Shown here in pieces: positions 34,814-42,950 of a stretch of DNA of 64,000 bases. Source of the stretch: Acidobacteriota bacterium (GTDB lineage: Bacteria; Acidobacteriota; Terriglobia; Terriglobales; Acidobacteriaceae). The notes under the pieces were generated by a model. The model had not been told where the DNA came from. It did no database searches and saw only the letters and a list, made by a program, of their open reading frames with translations. How positions within the stretch are numbered: the stretch's first letter is position 1; the number at the start of each line of letters is the position of its first letter. Made by a program: the position numbers and the translations under genes. The DNA lies in NCBI GenBank assembly GCA_021791875.1, contig JAJYVU010000004.1, forward strand, positions 60,609-124,608. The letters are read 5' to 3'.

Positions 34814-35641
34814 TCAATGGCCCGATTGGATGACGATACCTTCGTTGCCCTTGTTCTGTTTCAGCTCGTTGGCGCGCCGCGTAGCCAGTTGCTTGGCTGC
34901 CCAGCTGTCGGCTTTCTGCACGTCCGCCTTGCGCTCTGCCTCGTCACCGCACGCCAGGTTCGCCTTCTGCCGGTACATCAGGTTCATGTACGACATGGCG
35001 TCATCGTAGTTCGGATTGATGTCCAGTGCCTTGTGCAGATAGGTGATGCCGTCCTGCACAAACTGCTGGTTCTGCTGCTTCAGCGATTCGCACACCTTCT
35101 TCGGCATCTTGGCGTTGCCCTGACCATTATCGGTCAGATTCACGGACTTCAGCGCCGCGACCGAGTTCTTATACGCCTCGCCCCAGTCAATCACACCGAT
35201 GGTGTATGCCGCTTGCGCATTTTTGGGGTCAGCCGCCAGCACCTTCTGGTTCCACTCCTTCGACTTTTCGAACTGGTCCAGATCGTAGTACAGGCTCGCA
35301 ATTTGCTGCAGCGCCGTGACGTCGTTCGGATTCTTTTCGAGAACCTTGTTGAACTCGTCGATGGCAGTCTGCGCAATCTTCTCGTTTTGGGGCGTCTTCA
35401 GATCGGGAACCACCTGCATTGCATACGCCGTGGCCAGATACAGCCGCGTCATCGGGTAGTTCGGATCCAGGTGTACCGCCCTTTGGAAATGGTTGATGGC
35501 CGCTTCATACTGCGCGGCCTTGTATGCATCTACGCCCTTGTTCAGTTGATCCCGGGCCTCCAGCTGCTTGCACCCGGACAAATTGACCAGCAGAGCTGCC
35601 GCGACTGCCGCCAGCACCGGGATTCGTGCAATTCGGTTCAT
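34814..35641 (-). CDS. TPR-repeat lipoprotein
   Basis: A 275-aa protein. The ATG at 35641 has an AGGAGAAGGAAGAG tract just upstream and starts a lipoprotein signal (MNRIARIPVLAAVAAALLVNLSGC). Four to five TPR units follow, for example LNKGVDAYKAAQYEAAINHFQRAVHLDPNYPMTRLYLATAY and TALQQIASLYYDLDQFEKSKEWNQKVL. It is a likely periplasmic scaffold. It is the last gene downstream of tonB-exbB-exbD-exbD on the same strand, so it may support TonB-dependent uptake; that link is inference from position. Confidence 0.85.
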   Translation of the reverse strand: MNRIARIPVLAAVAAALLVNLSGCKQLEARDQLNKGVDAYKAAQYEAAINHFQRAVHLDPNYPMTRLYLATAYAMQVVPDLKTPQNEKIAQTAIDEFNKVLEKNPNDVTALQQIASLYYDLDQFEKSKEWNQKVLAADPKNAQAAYTIGVIDWGEAYKNSVAALKSVNLTDNGQGNAKMPKKVCESLKQQNQQFVQDGITYLHKALDINPNYDDAMSYMNLMYRQKANLACGDEAERKADVQKADSWAAKQLATRRANELKQNKGNEGIVIQSGH

Positions 35642-35767
35642 TCTCTTCCTTCTCCTTGGATCACCAGAGAGGCTGGGATCGACAAGCAAATTTCTTCGCG
35701 AAGTGATTGTAAATCGTTTGCATGGCGTGGCAACTCCGGTTCGATTCCGGAAAAGTCATCCGCGCGC

Positions 35768-35801
35768 GCATTCGGGCCATCGCCTTCGCCGCATGGCCCG
35801 A
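35768..35801 (-). other. Intercistronic hairpin between exbD2 and the TPR gene
   Basis: ATTCGGGCCAT and its exact complement form an 11-bp stem with a 12-nt loop. No T-run follows on the minus strand, so it is more likely an mRNA-processing or stability element than a terminator. Confidence 0.6.
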
Positions 35802-35814
35802 ATACGGTCGTACC

Positions 35815-36246
35815 TTAATCTCCTGCCGCTACCTTTGGCGTGATGATGCCGATATGATCCACGCCTGCGCCCGTTCCGCTGTCAATCGCCGCTTCCACCT
35901 GCGAAAAATTCAGATTGGGATCGGCCTTGATGAACATGATCTTTTGCGCGCGTGTCGCAAAGATCTGCGCAAGTTGTCCCTGCAGTGCGGACAGTGCCAC
36001 CGTCGTCTGATTGATCTTGTAGGTCGCCGGGCTGCTCCCGTTGCCGAGCACCTGAACCACGATATTCGTATCGTTGTTGTTCTGCACCTTCTTCTTCGGC
36101 GGCAGCGGCACCTGCGCATGCAATCCATGCTGCGTGGTCGGCACAATGATCATGAAGATGATCAACAGCACCAGAAGAACGTCAATGAGAGGGGTGACGT
36201 TCGGATTCGAACTCAACTCCCCCGAGCTTCCAATTGTCATTGCCAT
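35815..36246 (-). CDS. exbD: ExbD/TolR biopolymer transport protein (second copy)
   Basis: A 143-aa protein with one TM helix. NPNVTPLIDVLLVLLIIFMIIVPT is the ExbD signature with the proton-carrying Asp, and the periplasmic domain follows (FATRAQKIMFIKADPNLNFSQVEAAIDSG). It converts proton flow through ExbB into TonB motion. It sits 19 bp after the first exbD. Tandem exbD genes are common in TonB systems of this type and may form heteromers. Confidence 0.93.
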   Translation of the reverse strand: MAMTIGSSGELSSNPNVTPLIDVLLVLLIIFMIIVPTTQHGLHAQVPLPPKKKVQNNNDTNIVVQVLGNGSSPATYKINQTTVALSALQGQLAQIFATRAQKIMFIKADPNLNFSQVEAAIDSGTGAGVDHIGIITPKVAAGD

Positions 36247-36265
36247 AGTGAAATCCTCGTCCTGG

Positions 36266-36721
36266 CTACTGGCCAGCTACCCCTGTCGGCGGTGGCGGCG
36301 GTCCCTGCCGCTGGTCCGTCAGTAATCCCAGTTGCTCTACGCCGGCCGTACGGACCGCGTCGATCGCATTCTCCACCGTCCCGTATTGCGAGCGTTCATC
36401 GGCGCGAATGTAGACGACCTTGTTCGTCTTGTTTTGGAGATCGTTGTCCACTTCCTTGGCAAGCTTGGACATCGAAACCTCATTCTGCCCGAGGTATACC
36501 TTGTTATCACGCGTAATCGCCACAATCACGGCGTCCGACTTGCTCGCGTTCTTCATTGCCACCGCATTCCGGCTTCGCGGCAGATTCACGTTAACCTTCT
36601 GTTCCAGCAGTGGCGTGATCACCATGAAGATGATCAGCAGCACCAGCATCACGTCCACCATCGGCGTAACGTTAATGTCGGAATTTACCTTACTGCCTTC
36701 GTCTCGTACTACGATTCCCAT
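36266..36721 (-). CDS. exbD: ExbD/TolR biopolymer transport protein (first copy)
   Basis: A 151-aa protein. SDINVTPMVDVMLVLLIIFMVITPLL is the TM helix with the essential Asp, and VVYIRADERSQYGTVENAIDAVRTAGVEQLGLLT is the conserved C-terminal domain. The C-terminus is Pro/Gly rich. It lies between exbB and the second exbD on the minus strand. Confidence 0.93.
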   Translation of the reverse strand: MGIVVRDEGSKVNSDINVTPMVDVMLVLLIIFMVITPLLEQKVNVNLPRSRNAVAMKNASKSDAVIVAITRDNKVYLGQNEVSMSKLAKEVDNDLQNKTNKVVYIRADERSQYGTVENAIDAVRTAGVEQLGLLTDQRQGPPPPPTGVAGQ

Positions 36722-36791
36722 TGCAGTGCTCCCCTGCGCTCCCTGAGATTTCTGATCGCACCCTGCGTGCGCCCACGGCTGAGGATCAGTG

Positions 36792-36817
36792 GCCGGGGAC
36801 CGTCGCCAGTCCCCGGC
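36792..36817 (-). other. Intercistronic hairpin between exbB and exbD
   Basis: GCCGGGGAC and GTCCCCGGC form a perfect 9-bp GC stem with an 8-nt loop. No T-run follows. It probably sets the relative mRNA levels of exbB and exbD. Confidence 0.6.
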
Positions 36818-36848
36818 TTATCGCTCATTTCCGTTCAGACCGCCGTGT

Positions 36849-37589
36849 TTAGCGGCGGCTCTGCTTGATGAAGTAATCGATCAGTTCGCTCGAAGAGTTG
36901 TCCATCTCCACGTCAAAGGACTCAACCTTGTTCGTGAAGTAATTGAACATCCACACCGCGGGCACGGCAACCAGAAGCCCGAAGGCCGTGGTCACCAGCG
37001 CTTCCGAAATGCCGCTGGCAACTGCGCCGATACCAGGCGTCTTCTGCGTCGCAATTTCCTGGAAGGCCTTCAGAATACCGGCGACCGTTCCGAACAGTCC
37101 GACGAATGGCGCCGTTGACCCAATCGTCGCCAGGCCGCCCAGACCACGCTTCAGCTTGGCGTGCACAATCGCTTCCGCCCGCTCCAGCGCGCGCTTCGAC
37201 GATTCAATCTGCTCCGTCGTCACTGTGCTGCCGCCGCCATAGTTGCGGAACTCCTGCAGACCCGCCGTCACCACTTCGGCAAGGTGCGACTTCTTGTTGC
37301 GATCGGCAACCTTCACCGCTTCGTCCAGCTTGCCTTCGCGCAGCGCGCCGGCGACGCGAGGAGCAAACTCGCGGGACTGCTTGCGGGCTGCCGCGAAATA
37401 CAGCCAGCGGTCAATCATCACGGCCAGCGACCAGATCGACATGATGAACAAAACGAACACCACGCCGCGGGCCAGCCAGCCCATGTTGTGCCACAGGTCC
37501 ATCGGGCTGAAGCCGACGGTCTGCTGGTCTTGGAAAAAGCCCAGAGCGGCCAGGTGTGAGGTTGCATGCGAAATATGAGCGAGAATCAC
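36849..37589 (-). CDS. exbB: ExbB/TolQ/MotA-family proton channel
   Basis: A 246-aa protein with three TM helices. IMSIWSLAVMIDRWLYFAAARKQSREFAP is the first conserved block. RGLGGLATIGSTAPFVGLFGTVAGILKAFQ and ATGISEALVTTAFGLLVAVPAVWMFNYF-type blocks are the MotA/ExbB core. It energises TonB for the outer-membrane receptors in this window. It is preceded by tonB and followed by two exbD genes. Confidence 0.95.
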   Translation of the reverse strand: MILAHISHATSHLAALGFFQDQQTVGFSPMDLWHNMGWLARGVVFVLFIMSIWSLAVMIDRWLYFAAARKQSREFAPRVAGALREGKLDEAVKVADRNKKSHLAEVVTAGLQEFRNYGGGSTVTTEQIESSKRALERAEAIVHAKLKRGLGGLATIGSTAPFVGLFGTVAGILKAFQEIATQKTPGIGAVASGISEALVTTAFGLLVAVPAVWMFNYFTNKVESFDVEMDNSSSELIDYFIKQSRR

Positions 37590-37635
37590 TGAATCTTTCC
37601 TCCTAGGGAGTAACTGCCATAAACGGTGTGAGTTG

Positions 37636-37669
37636 CCAGCGGTGCGCGCCCCCCGGCTCTCACCGCTGG
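37636..37669 (-). other. Intercistronic hairpin between tonB and exbB
   Basis: CCAGCGGTG and CACCGCTGG form a perfect 9-bp stem with a 16-nt loop. It lies just after the tonB-proximal side of the spacer. No T-run is present. Confidence 0.55.
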
Positions 37670-37687
37670 GCGCAGGACAAACAAAGC

Positions 37688-38398
37688 CTAATCCCCGAGA
37701 CTGAAGACCACGTTAATCTGCGTCTCCACCTGCACGGGCTGGCCATTCAAAATATACGGCCTGTAGCGCCAGGTGCGTACAGCTTCCAAAGCAGCATTGC
37801 GCAACATCGCAGGGCCGGATATTACCTGCAGATCCTCAATCGTACCCTGCGTCGAAATCAGTGCCGAAAGCACCACCGTGCCCTGAATATGAGCGGCCTT
37901 CGCAATCGGCGGATATTGCGGCGACACGCCGCCGATTCTATTACCGGCTACCACACCGGCCGAAACGCGCAGCGGCTTCTGCGGAGCTGCCTTCACCACC
38001 GGCGCTGGTCCGCCCAGGCCACCAAGAATGCCCCCCATCACGCCAGAGCCATCCCCGGCTCCGGCAACACCGGCTACACCGGTGTTCTGAGGCGCCGGCT
38101 GGGTGTGGATCATCTTGATCACCTTTGGAATCTTGGTGGGCGCCGTCATGTCATTCACCTGCACCTGGATCTTCGGCACCTGCACTTGCGGCGGCGGTGG
38201 TGGTGGTGGTGGTGGCGGCGGCGGCGGGGCCACAAGCAATGCCGTCATCATCGACTTCGGCAATGCTTCCGGGTAGATCAGCGGATACAGAATCAGGGCA
38301 GCCAGGATCGAAAGGTTCAGCACTGCACCGATCCAAACATAGTATTTGCTCTTCGTCTTGAGCTTGCCGCCGGATTCCATTAGGGCGTCTTCAAACAT
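37688..38398 (-). CDS. tonB: TonB energy transducer
   Basis: A 236-aa protein. One TM helix near residues 20-40 (YVWIGAVLNLSILAALILYPLIYP) is followed by an extreme poly-Pro run (about 14 Pro near residue 60) and a Gly-rich linker. The C-terminal TonB domain is GGVSPQYPPIAKAAHIQGTVVLSALIST...VRTWRYRPYILNGQPVQVETQINVVF. It contacts TonB boxes of outer-membrane receptors. It is the first gene of the tonB-exbB-exbD-exbD-TPR cluster. Confidence 0.95.
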   Translation of the reverse strand: MFEDALMESGGKLKTKSKYYVWIGAVLNLSILAALILYPLIYPEALPKSMMTALLVAPPPPPPPPPPPPPQVQVPKIQVQVNDMTAPTKIPKVIKMIHTQPAPQNTGVAGVAGAGDGSGVMGGILGGLGGPAPVVKAAPQKPLRVSAGVVAGNRIGGVSPQYPPIAKAAHIQGTVVLSALISTQGTIEDLQVISGPAMLRNAALEAVRTWRYRPYILNGQPVQVETQINVVFSLGD

Positions 38399-38652
38399 AG
38401 CCGACCTCGAAGGTTCAGAACTTGGTTCACCGTTTTAGACACCGGTGAGCGTGCTTTTGTTCCCGGACCCATCGCAGGTGAAATTCCGGTGATCGTTTTC
38501 TAACACACCCACACGACATCTGAAAAATCGCTTTGTTTTCTACTCTCGGGAACCGCACCGCAACCGGTGCAAATTCACGATCGTTTCATCTTTCTCCACT
38601 GCCCTCCGCGGCTTTCCAGCCCCGGGTTGCAATGGCTTTCCCCACTACGGAC

Positions 38653-38676
38653 AAAGCAGCGCCGCGACGCTGCTTT
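38653..38676. terminator. Candidate terminator after secF
   Basis: AAAGCAGCG-N6-CGCTGCTTT is a perfect 9-bp stem just past the secF stop (38687, minus strand). There is no separate U-run, only the TTT inside the stem, so strength is uncertain. Confidence 0.45.
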
Positions 38677-38686
38677 TCTTCCGTCT

Positions 38687-39895
38687 CTAACTCCTCTTAC
38701 GCGACGCAGGAAGCGTTGCCGACTTGCCCCTCTTGCCCGCTCGCCAGTTCTGGTACGCCACCAGCATCGGCGATGCCACCGCAATCGACGAATACGTGCC
38801 GATCATGATGCCGATCACCAGCGCAAACGAAAACCCGCGCAGCACTTCGCCGCCAAACACCAACAGCGACACCGCCGTTAAAAACGTCAGTCCCGATGTC
38901 AGCACCGTCCGGCTCAATGTCTGGTTGATGCTCCGATTCACCAGGTCCGCCAGCGGCTCGCGTCGCGACATCCGCAGATTCTCGCGTATGCGATCGAATA
39001 CCACAATCGTGTCGTTCATCGAGTAGCCGATCAGCGTCAGGATCGCCGCAATCACCGTCAGCGACATCTCCTTATCCGCCAGGCTGAAGGCGCCAATCGT
39101 GATGATCGTGTCGTGAAACACCGCCACCACCGCAGCCACGCCGTAAATCAGCTCGAACCGGAACCACAAATAAATCAGCATCCCGGCCAGCGAATACAGC
39201 ACCGCCATCAGCGCCTTATGCCGCAACTGCGCGCCAACTTCAGGGCCCACGATTTCGACATTTCGTATCGTGAATCCCGACAGGTATGCGCCCTGCTGCA
39301 GCGCCTGCACCACCGCCGGATCGGCCACGCCATTCAGCTCGGAAATCGATCCGATTATGCCGCCATGATCGTTGCGGTACGACTCAATCGCTGCCGCCTG
39401 CTGCGTGTAGCGGATCGTCGCGTTCTGGTCGTTCCCCAGGTGCTCCGGATCCTGCTGCTGCAACCACTGCAGCAGATCTCCCTTGCTCGCATTGTCCAGG
39501 TCCAGCTTGCCTTGCGCCTGCGCCTGCGCAGCCGCCTCGGAGTAATGCTTCGCAAGCATGTGCTGAATCTGCGCCCGGCTCCGGTCCAGCGACGCCGTGT
39601 CCGTGGCCTTTTCCGCCAGCGTGATCAGCTCTTCGTGGTCTGACGGAGCGCCAAAGCTCTCAATGCGCGCGCTGTGCAATCCCTCTGCGTTGGCCGCTGC
39701 GCGAATACGGTCCACGTTCGGCGGCCCCGCAAACTTCACCTGGACGACCGTGCCGCCCTTGAAGTCCACATCCAGCCGCAGATGATGCCAGAAAAACAGC
39801 GAGTATAGGCCGGAAATGCTGAATATCAGCGAAAACCCAAGGAAATACCACTTCTTCCCCAGCCAGTCGATCTTTACGTCGTGAAACAGTTCCAC
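38687..39895 (-). CDS. secF: Protein translocase subunit SecF
   Basis: A 402-aa protein. It starts at GTG with AAGGA 8 nt upstream. TM1 is followed by the SecD/F signature VDFKGGTVVQVKF and a periplasmic domain longer than in E. coli (Ala/Gln-rich insertion near residues 100-160). The six-TM block ends with VAAILTLIGYSMNDTIVVFDRIRENL and TSGLTFLTAVSLLVFGGEVLRGFSFALVIGIMIGTYSSI. With SecD it uses the proton gradient to assist protein export. The secD-secF spacer contains two inverted heptad arrays. Confidence 0.96.
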   Translation of the reverse strand: MELFHDVKIDWLGKKWYFLGFSLIFSISGLYSLFFWHHLRLDVDFKGGTVVQVKFAGPPNVDRIRAAANAEGLHSARIESFGAPSDHEELITLAEKATDTASLDRSRAQIQHMLAKHYSEAAAQAQAQGKLDLDNASKGDLLQWLQQQDPEHLGNDQNATIRYTQQAAAIESYRNDHGGIIGSISELNGVADPAVVQALQQGAYLSGFTIRNVEIVGPEVGAQLRHKALMAVLYSLAGMLIYLWFRFELIYGVAAVVAVFHDTIITIGAFSLADKEMSLTVIAAILTLIGYSMNDTIVVFDRIRENLRMSRREPLADLVNRSINQTLSRTVLTSGLTFLTAVSLLVFGGEVLRGFSFALVIGIMIGTYSSIAVASPMLVAYQNWRAGKRGKSATLPASRKRS

Positions 39896-39905
39896 AGAAT
39901 TATCC

Positions 39906-39961
39906 TTAGCTTCTAGCTTTTAGCTTCAAGCTGTTAGCTCCTGGCTAGGGGCTGTCTGCTA
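39906..39961 (+). repeat. Heptad repeat array A (consensus YTAGCYN) upstream of secF
   Basis: Successive 7-bp units TTAGCTT, CTAGCTT, TTAGCTT, CAAGCTG, TTAGCTC, CTGGCTA, GGGGCTG decay toward the right. The array begins 1 bp beyond the secF Shine-Dalgarno (minus strand AAGGAT). The same heptad lies inverted at 40026-40060. Confidence 0.8.
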
Positions 39962-40025
39962 TCCGCGTCTCGCTCTGCTTCAAATTCTCTTACTCGACAC
40001 GCTAACCTCTGCTCCGGCCATACAG

Positions 40026-40060
40026 CGGCTAAGAGCTAACGGCTAGCGGCTAACAGCTAA
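40026..40060 (-). repeat. Heptad repeat array B (consensus YTAGCYN), inverted, at the secD stop
   Basis: On the minus strand, five contiguous heptads TTAGCTG, TTAGCCG, CTAGCCG, TTAGCTC, TTAGCCG start inside the last codons and stop codon of secD. Because array A is inverted relative to B, the secD-secF transcript can form a long imperfect stem. Confidence 0.8.
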
Positions 40061-41679
40061 ATCGAAATCGCTTCTCCCCGCCCCTTGCGGTTCAATATCG
40101 CTTCAAAGATCACTCGCGACACAAACACCGCTGTAAACAGGTTCGCAATCAAACCAAACACCAGCGTCACCGCAAATCCGCGCACCGGGCCCGTACCAAA
40201 AATAAACAGAATCGCCGCCGAAACCACCGTCGTCACGTGCGTATCCAGAATCGTTCTCCACGCATGCCCAAAGCCCTGGTCCACGGCAGCCGCCGGTGTC
40301 TTGCCCGCGCGCAGCTCTTCTCGTATTCGCTCAAAGATCAGCACGTTCGAGTCCACGCCCATGCCGACCGTCAAGATCACACCTGCTATTCCCGGCAGCG
40401 TCAGTACCGAGTGCGTAAAGCCCATGAACCCAAGCAGAATCACCAGGTTCAGAATCAGCGCAAGATCCGCGTTAATGCCCGCGCCCTTGTAGTAGATCAG
40501 CATGAAGATCAGCACCGCCGACATGCCGATCACCGACGCCATCACTCCGGCGTGAATCGAATCGATGCCCAGCGAAGGCCCGATCGTCGTCTCCTGCAAA
40601 TACGTCAGCGACGCGGGCAGCGCGCCGGTCCGCAGCAGCAGCGACAAATCCTTGGCTTCCTGCTCCGTGATCCCGCCCCCGGAGATCGTCCCCTGGTCGT
40701 GGATCGTCGCATCGATCGTCGCCACTTCCTGAACCTTGCCATCCAGCACAATCGCCAGCGGCTTGCCCTTGTTCTGCGACGTAAAGGTCGCAAACCGGTC
40801 GCCCGCCGCAGTCGTCAGGTAGAAGTTCACCTGCGGCTCGTTCGTGTTCGGATCCGTACCCGGCTCCGCATCGCGAATATCCGTACCCGCTACCACCGGC
40901 GTTCTCGCCAGCTCGTACCACTGGCCCACGCTGCTTGCACTCGAAGCTCCCGGCACGCTCTCGAGCAGATCCGCGTCATACGGCACAGTGCCGCCCAGCG
41001 CCTGCAGGGCAGACTGCTGATCGCTCCACGGTCCGCCTTCCACCAGGTGGATCGAAAGCTTCGCCGTCGACTGAATCGCGTTCTTCACGCGCCCCGGATC
41101 CGAAATGCCCGGCAGCTCCACCAGGATCTGGTAACTGCCTGTGTTGTATGGAGCCACCACCGGCTGCGTCACGCCCAGCGCATCCACGCGCTGCCGGATC
41201 ACCTCAATCGACTGCTGCTCGGCCTTCTGCTTCACATCCGTCATCACAGTCGGCTTCATGGACAGCGTCCACTGCCCGTTCGAGCCCGGCGAAATCGCAT
41301 ACTGATCGCTGTACTGCGAGTTCAGCATCGATCCGATGGTGCTGCTCTTCGCGGCCGGCGCATCCAGAATCTGGATCACTCCCGGCTCCTTCTTCGGATC
41401 CGGATTGATCACTTCTGCGCCCGTAACGCCGTTCTGCTGCAGACCCTGCTGAATCCGCTGCGCGTCCTGCTGCGCCTGCCCGGCCACAGCCTGGTCGGCT
41501 TCCACCTGCAGAATCAGCCGCGTCCCGCCCTTCAGGTCAAGACCCAGTTGAATCCGCTTGAGAATGGCCGTCTGCAGCGCGCTGCCGCTCAGCCCCTTGG
41601 GAATGCCAAAGATGCCGTAAACAAACACCAGCAGAATGGCAATGATGAGGATTGTCTTTTGAGTGAGATTCTGACGCAT
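40057..41679 (-). CDS. secD: Protein translocase subunit SecD
   Basis: A 540-aa protein. TM1 is followed by RIQLGLDLKGGTRLILQVE, the SecD signature. The P1 periplasmic domain spans about residues 50-330 (IEVIRQRVDALGVTQPVVAPYNTGSYQILVELPGISDP, GKPLAIVLDGKVQEVATI). Six TM helices end the protein, with GVILTVGMGVDSNVLIFERIREELRAG. It works with SecF and YajC around SecYEG. Order yajC-secD-secF is the standard one. Confidence 0.97.
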   Translation of the reverse strand: MRQNLTQKTILIIAILLVFVYGIFGIPKGLSGSALQTAILKRIQLGLDLKGGTRLILQVEADQAVAGQAQQDAQRIQQGLQQNGVTGAEVINPDPKKEPGVIQILDAPAAKSSTIGSMLNSQYSDQYAISPGSNGQWTLSMKPTVMTDVKQKAEQQSIEVIRQRVDALGVTQPVVAPYNTGSYQILVELPGISDPGRVKNAIQSTAKLSIHLVEGGPWSDQQSALQALGGTVPYDADLLESVPGASSASSVGQWYELARTPVVAGTDIRDAEPGTDPNTNEPQVNFYLTTAAGDRFATFTSQNKGKPLAIVLDGKVQEVATIDATIHDQGTISGGGITEQEAKDLSLLLRTGALPASLTYLQETTIGPSLGIDSIHAGVMASVIGMSAVLIFMLIYYKGAGINADLALILNLVILLGFMGFTHSVLTLPGIAGVILTVGMGVDSNVLIFERIREELRAGKTPAAAVDQGFGHAWRTILDTHVTTVVSAAILFIFGTGPVRGFAVTLVFGLIANLFTAVFVSRVIFEAILNRKGRGEAISI

Positions 41680-41733
41680 GAACTCTTTTTTGCTCGCTGA
41701 TCGAGAAGGCTCCCGCCTCTCGCGGTTAATGAC

Positions 41734-42081
41734 CTACTTGGACTCCTCGTCCTGCGTGGTAACGGAGGCTATCGCCCCCTTTGCCACTTCCAGCCGGATA
41801 TTGTCCGGCGCGACCCGTATCTGCAGCACATCATCCTTGATGGAGAGAATCGTCCCGCGAATCCCTCCTGACGTCGTCACCCGGTCGCCCGGCTTCAGTT
41901 GCGACAACATCGCCTGCCACTTCTTCTGCCGCGTCTGCTGCGGGCGGATCAGAAGAAAATAAAACACCACGAAAATCAGAAGAAACGGGAGAATTCCGCC
42001 GATCCCCGAGGGGATCAGCCCAGCCAGCAAATACGCCATCGCCACCGGATTGGCATGCAGGGCAATCAGTAATAAGGTCAA
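41734..42081 (-). CDS. yajC: Preprotein translocase subunit YajC
   Basis: A 115-aa protein. The TTG at 42081 has AAGGAT 7 nt upstream and is taken as start; an ATG at 42039 is an alternative. One TM helix (GILPFLLIFVVFYFLLIRPQQTRQKKWQAML) is followed by LKPGDRVTTSGGIRGTI, the YajC signature. It is a small accessory subunit of SecDF. It is first in the yajC-secD-secF operon. Confidence 0.95.
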   Translation of the reverse strand: MTLLLIALHANPVAMAYLLAGLIPSGIGGILPFLLIFVVFYFLLIRPQQTRQKKWQAMLSQLKPGDRVTTSGGIRGTILSIKDDVLQIRVAPDNIRLEVAKGAIASVTTQDEESK

Positions 42082-42230
42082 CGCACTATCCTTCTGGCCA
42101 AAGCTTCATGCGCGCCCCACGACCTCCCGCTTTGCGGGAACTCCCGTGTTTCCACGCGCGCTGGCCCCGTGAGCGGCGCTTCGCCCGCCCCCGGCTCCCA
42201 TGCTCCGGCCATCTTTTGATTTCTCTCCGC

Positions 42231-42346
42231 CAGAGCATTTTCAGTTCCCACGCTTACGAACCATCGGCTCCTGGCACGGCCTTTCCGCAACGGAACGCCC
42301 CACTCCAGCAAGCCCACGGGCATAAAGAAGAATTGATAATGCTCTG
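42231..42346. repeat. Long palindromic intergenic element, copy 3 (116 bp)
   Basis: The inverted ends CAGAGCATTTTCAGTTC and CAGAGCATTATCAATTC (right end read on minus) match at 15 of 17 positions. The hairpin TTCCG-CAA-CGGAA (42283-42295) is at the exact midpoint. It lies upstream of yajC, 150 bp from its start. Confidence 0.75.
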
Positions 42347-42670
42347 AAAGCTCCGGCCTCACATCTCTGCCGAAACCTCGACCCCAGCTTTCCGCCATCC
42401 GTAACAGCATCGCAGCCCTGGGATTGAACCCGGATTCCTTCTCTTCATTCTATTGTTGCAATGCTTGCCACACACGCATTCCCTCAGGGGTTGACTGCAC
42501 CAGAGGGGTTGAGGAAAGCCTTGCAACCTAGCATCGCGTCCGGGATGCCTCAGTGTCAAGAAAAACGCCCTGCCGCCGCCGCCCCTTGCCCGGCGGATCC
42601 GGCTTGCCATGCCTCGCCCTGCCCTGAAATCATGGCCCGGTCCGTTCCACCCCGCCTCCAGGAGATCCCC

Positions 42671-42721
42671 ATGCGACTTCGCCTGCTCGCCCTCGCTGTC
42701 CTCATCGCCAATTATGCATAG
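42671..42721 (+). pseudogene. Orphan signal-peptide-like mini-ORF, possibly a truncated gene
   Basis: ATG at 42671 with AGGAG directly upstream (spacing about 6) encodes only MRLRLLALAVLIANYA before a stop. The strong ribosome site plus a hydrophobic leader-like peptide suggests the 5' end of an exported protein cut off by rearrangement. It could equally be chance or a leader peptide. Confidence 0.35.
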
Positions 42722-42950
42722 CGTCTCTACACCGCCATCGATGCCGTCGACCAACTAAGCTCCTGTCCCGTACATTCCGTTAGTAACATTGCGCAGCCCG
42801 TCTTTTGCGCTCACGATATGGTTACTTCTAGGCTTTCAATTACGTTTCACGCTTGCGGATCTAGCATTTGCGTTCAGGCATGGCGTGCATCAGAAGTCAC
42901 ATTACTCGTTTGTTAATTCTTGTGCTTCTCCTGTCTGAGGTCTCGTTCCA

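Larger units (their letters stand above)
42082..42950. other. 869-bp gap: palindromic repeat, orphan mini-ORF, start of accessory patch
   Basis: No full gene is supported. It contains palindromic copy 3 (42231-42346) and a tiny ORF at 42671-42721. From about 42720 the DNA becomes less GC-rich and more irregular than the flanks, which suggests foreign or decaying sequence up to about 44650. Confidence 0.55.

Noticed and set aside
38170..38240. Repetitive GGTGGT tract as a microsatellite
   Set aside because: It is the antisense of the poly-Pro segment of tonB, a normal feature of TonB proteins.
42405..42450. Minus-strand GGGTTCAATCCC resembling a tRNA T-arm
   Set aside because: The loop is 6 nt rather than 7 and the flanks do not pair into T-stem, acceptor or anticodon arms; no tRNA fold can be built.
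42461..42721. 86-codon open frame upstream of the accessory patch
   Set aside because: The composition is Pro/Ala noise typical of GC-rich shadows; only its last 16 codons follow a good Shine-Dalgarno, so only that part is listed.
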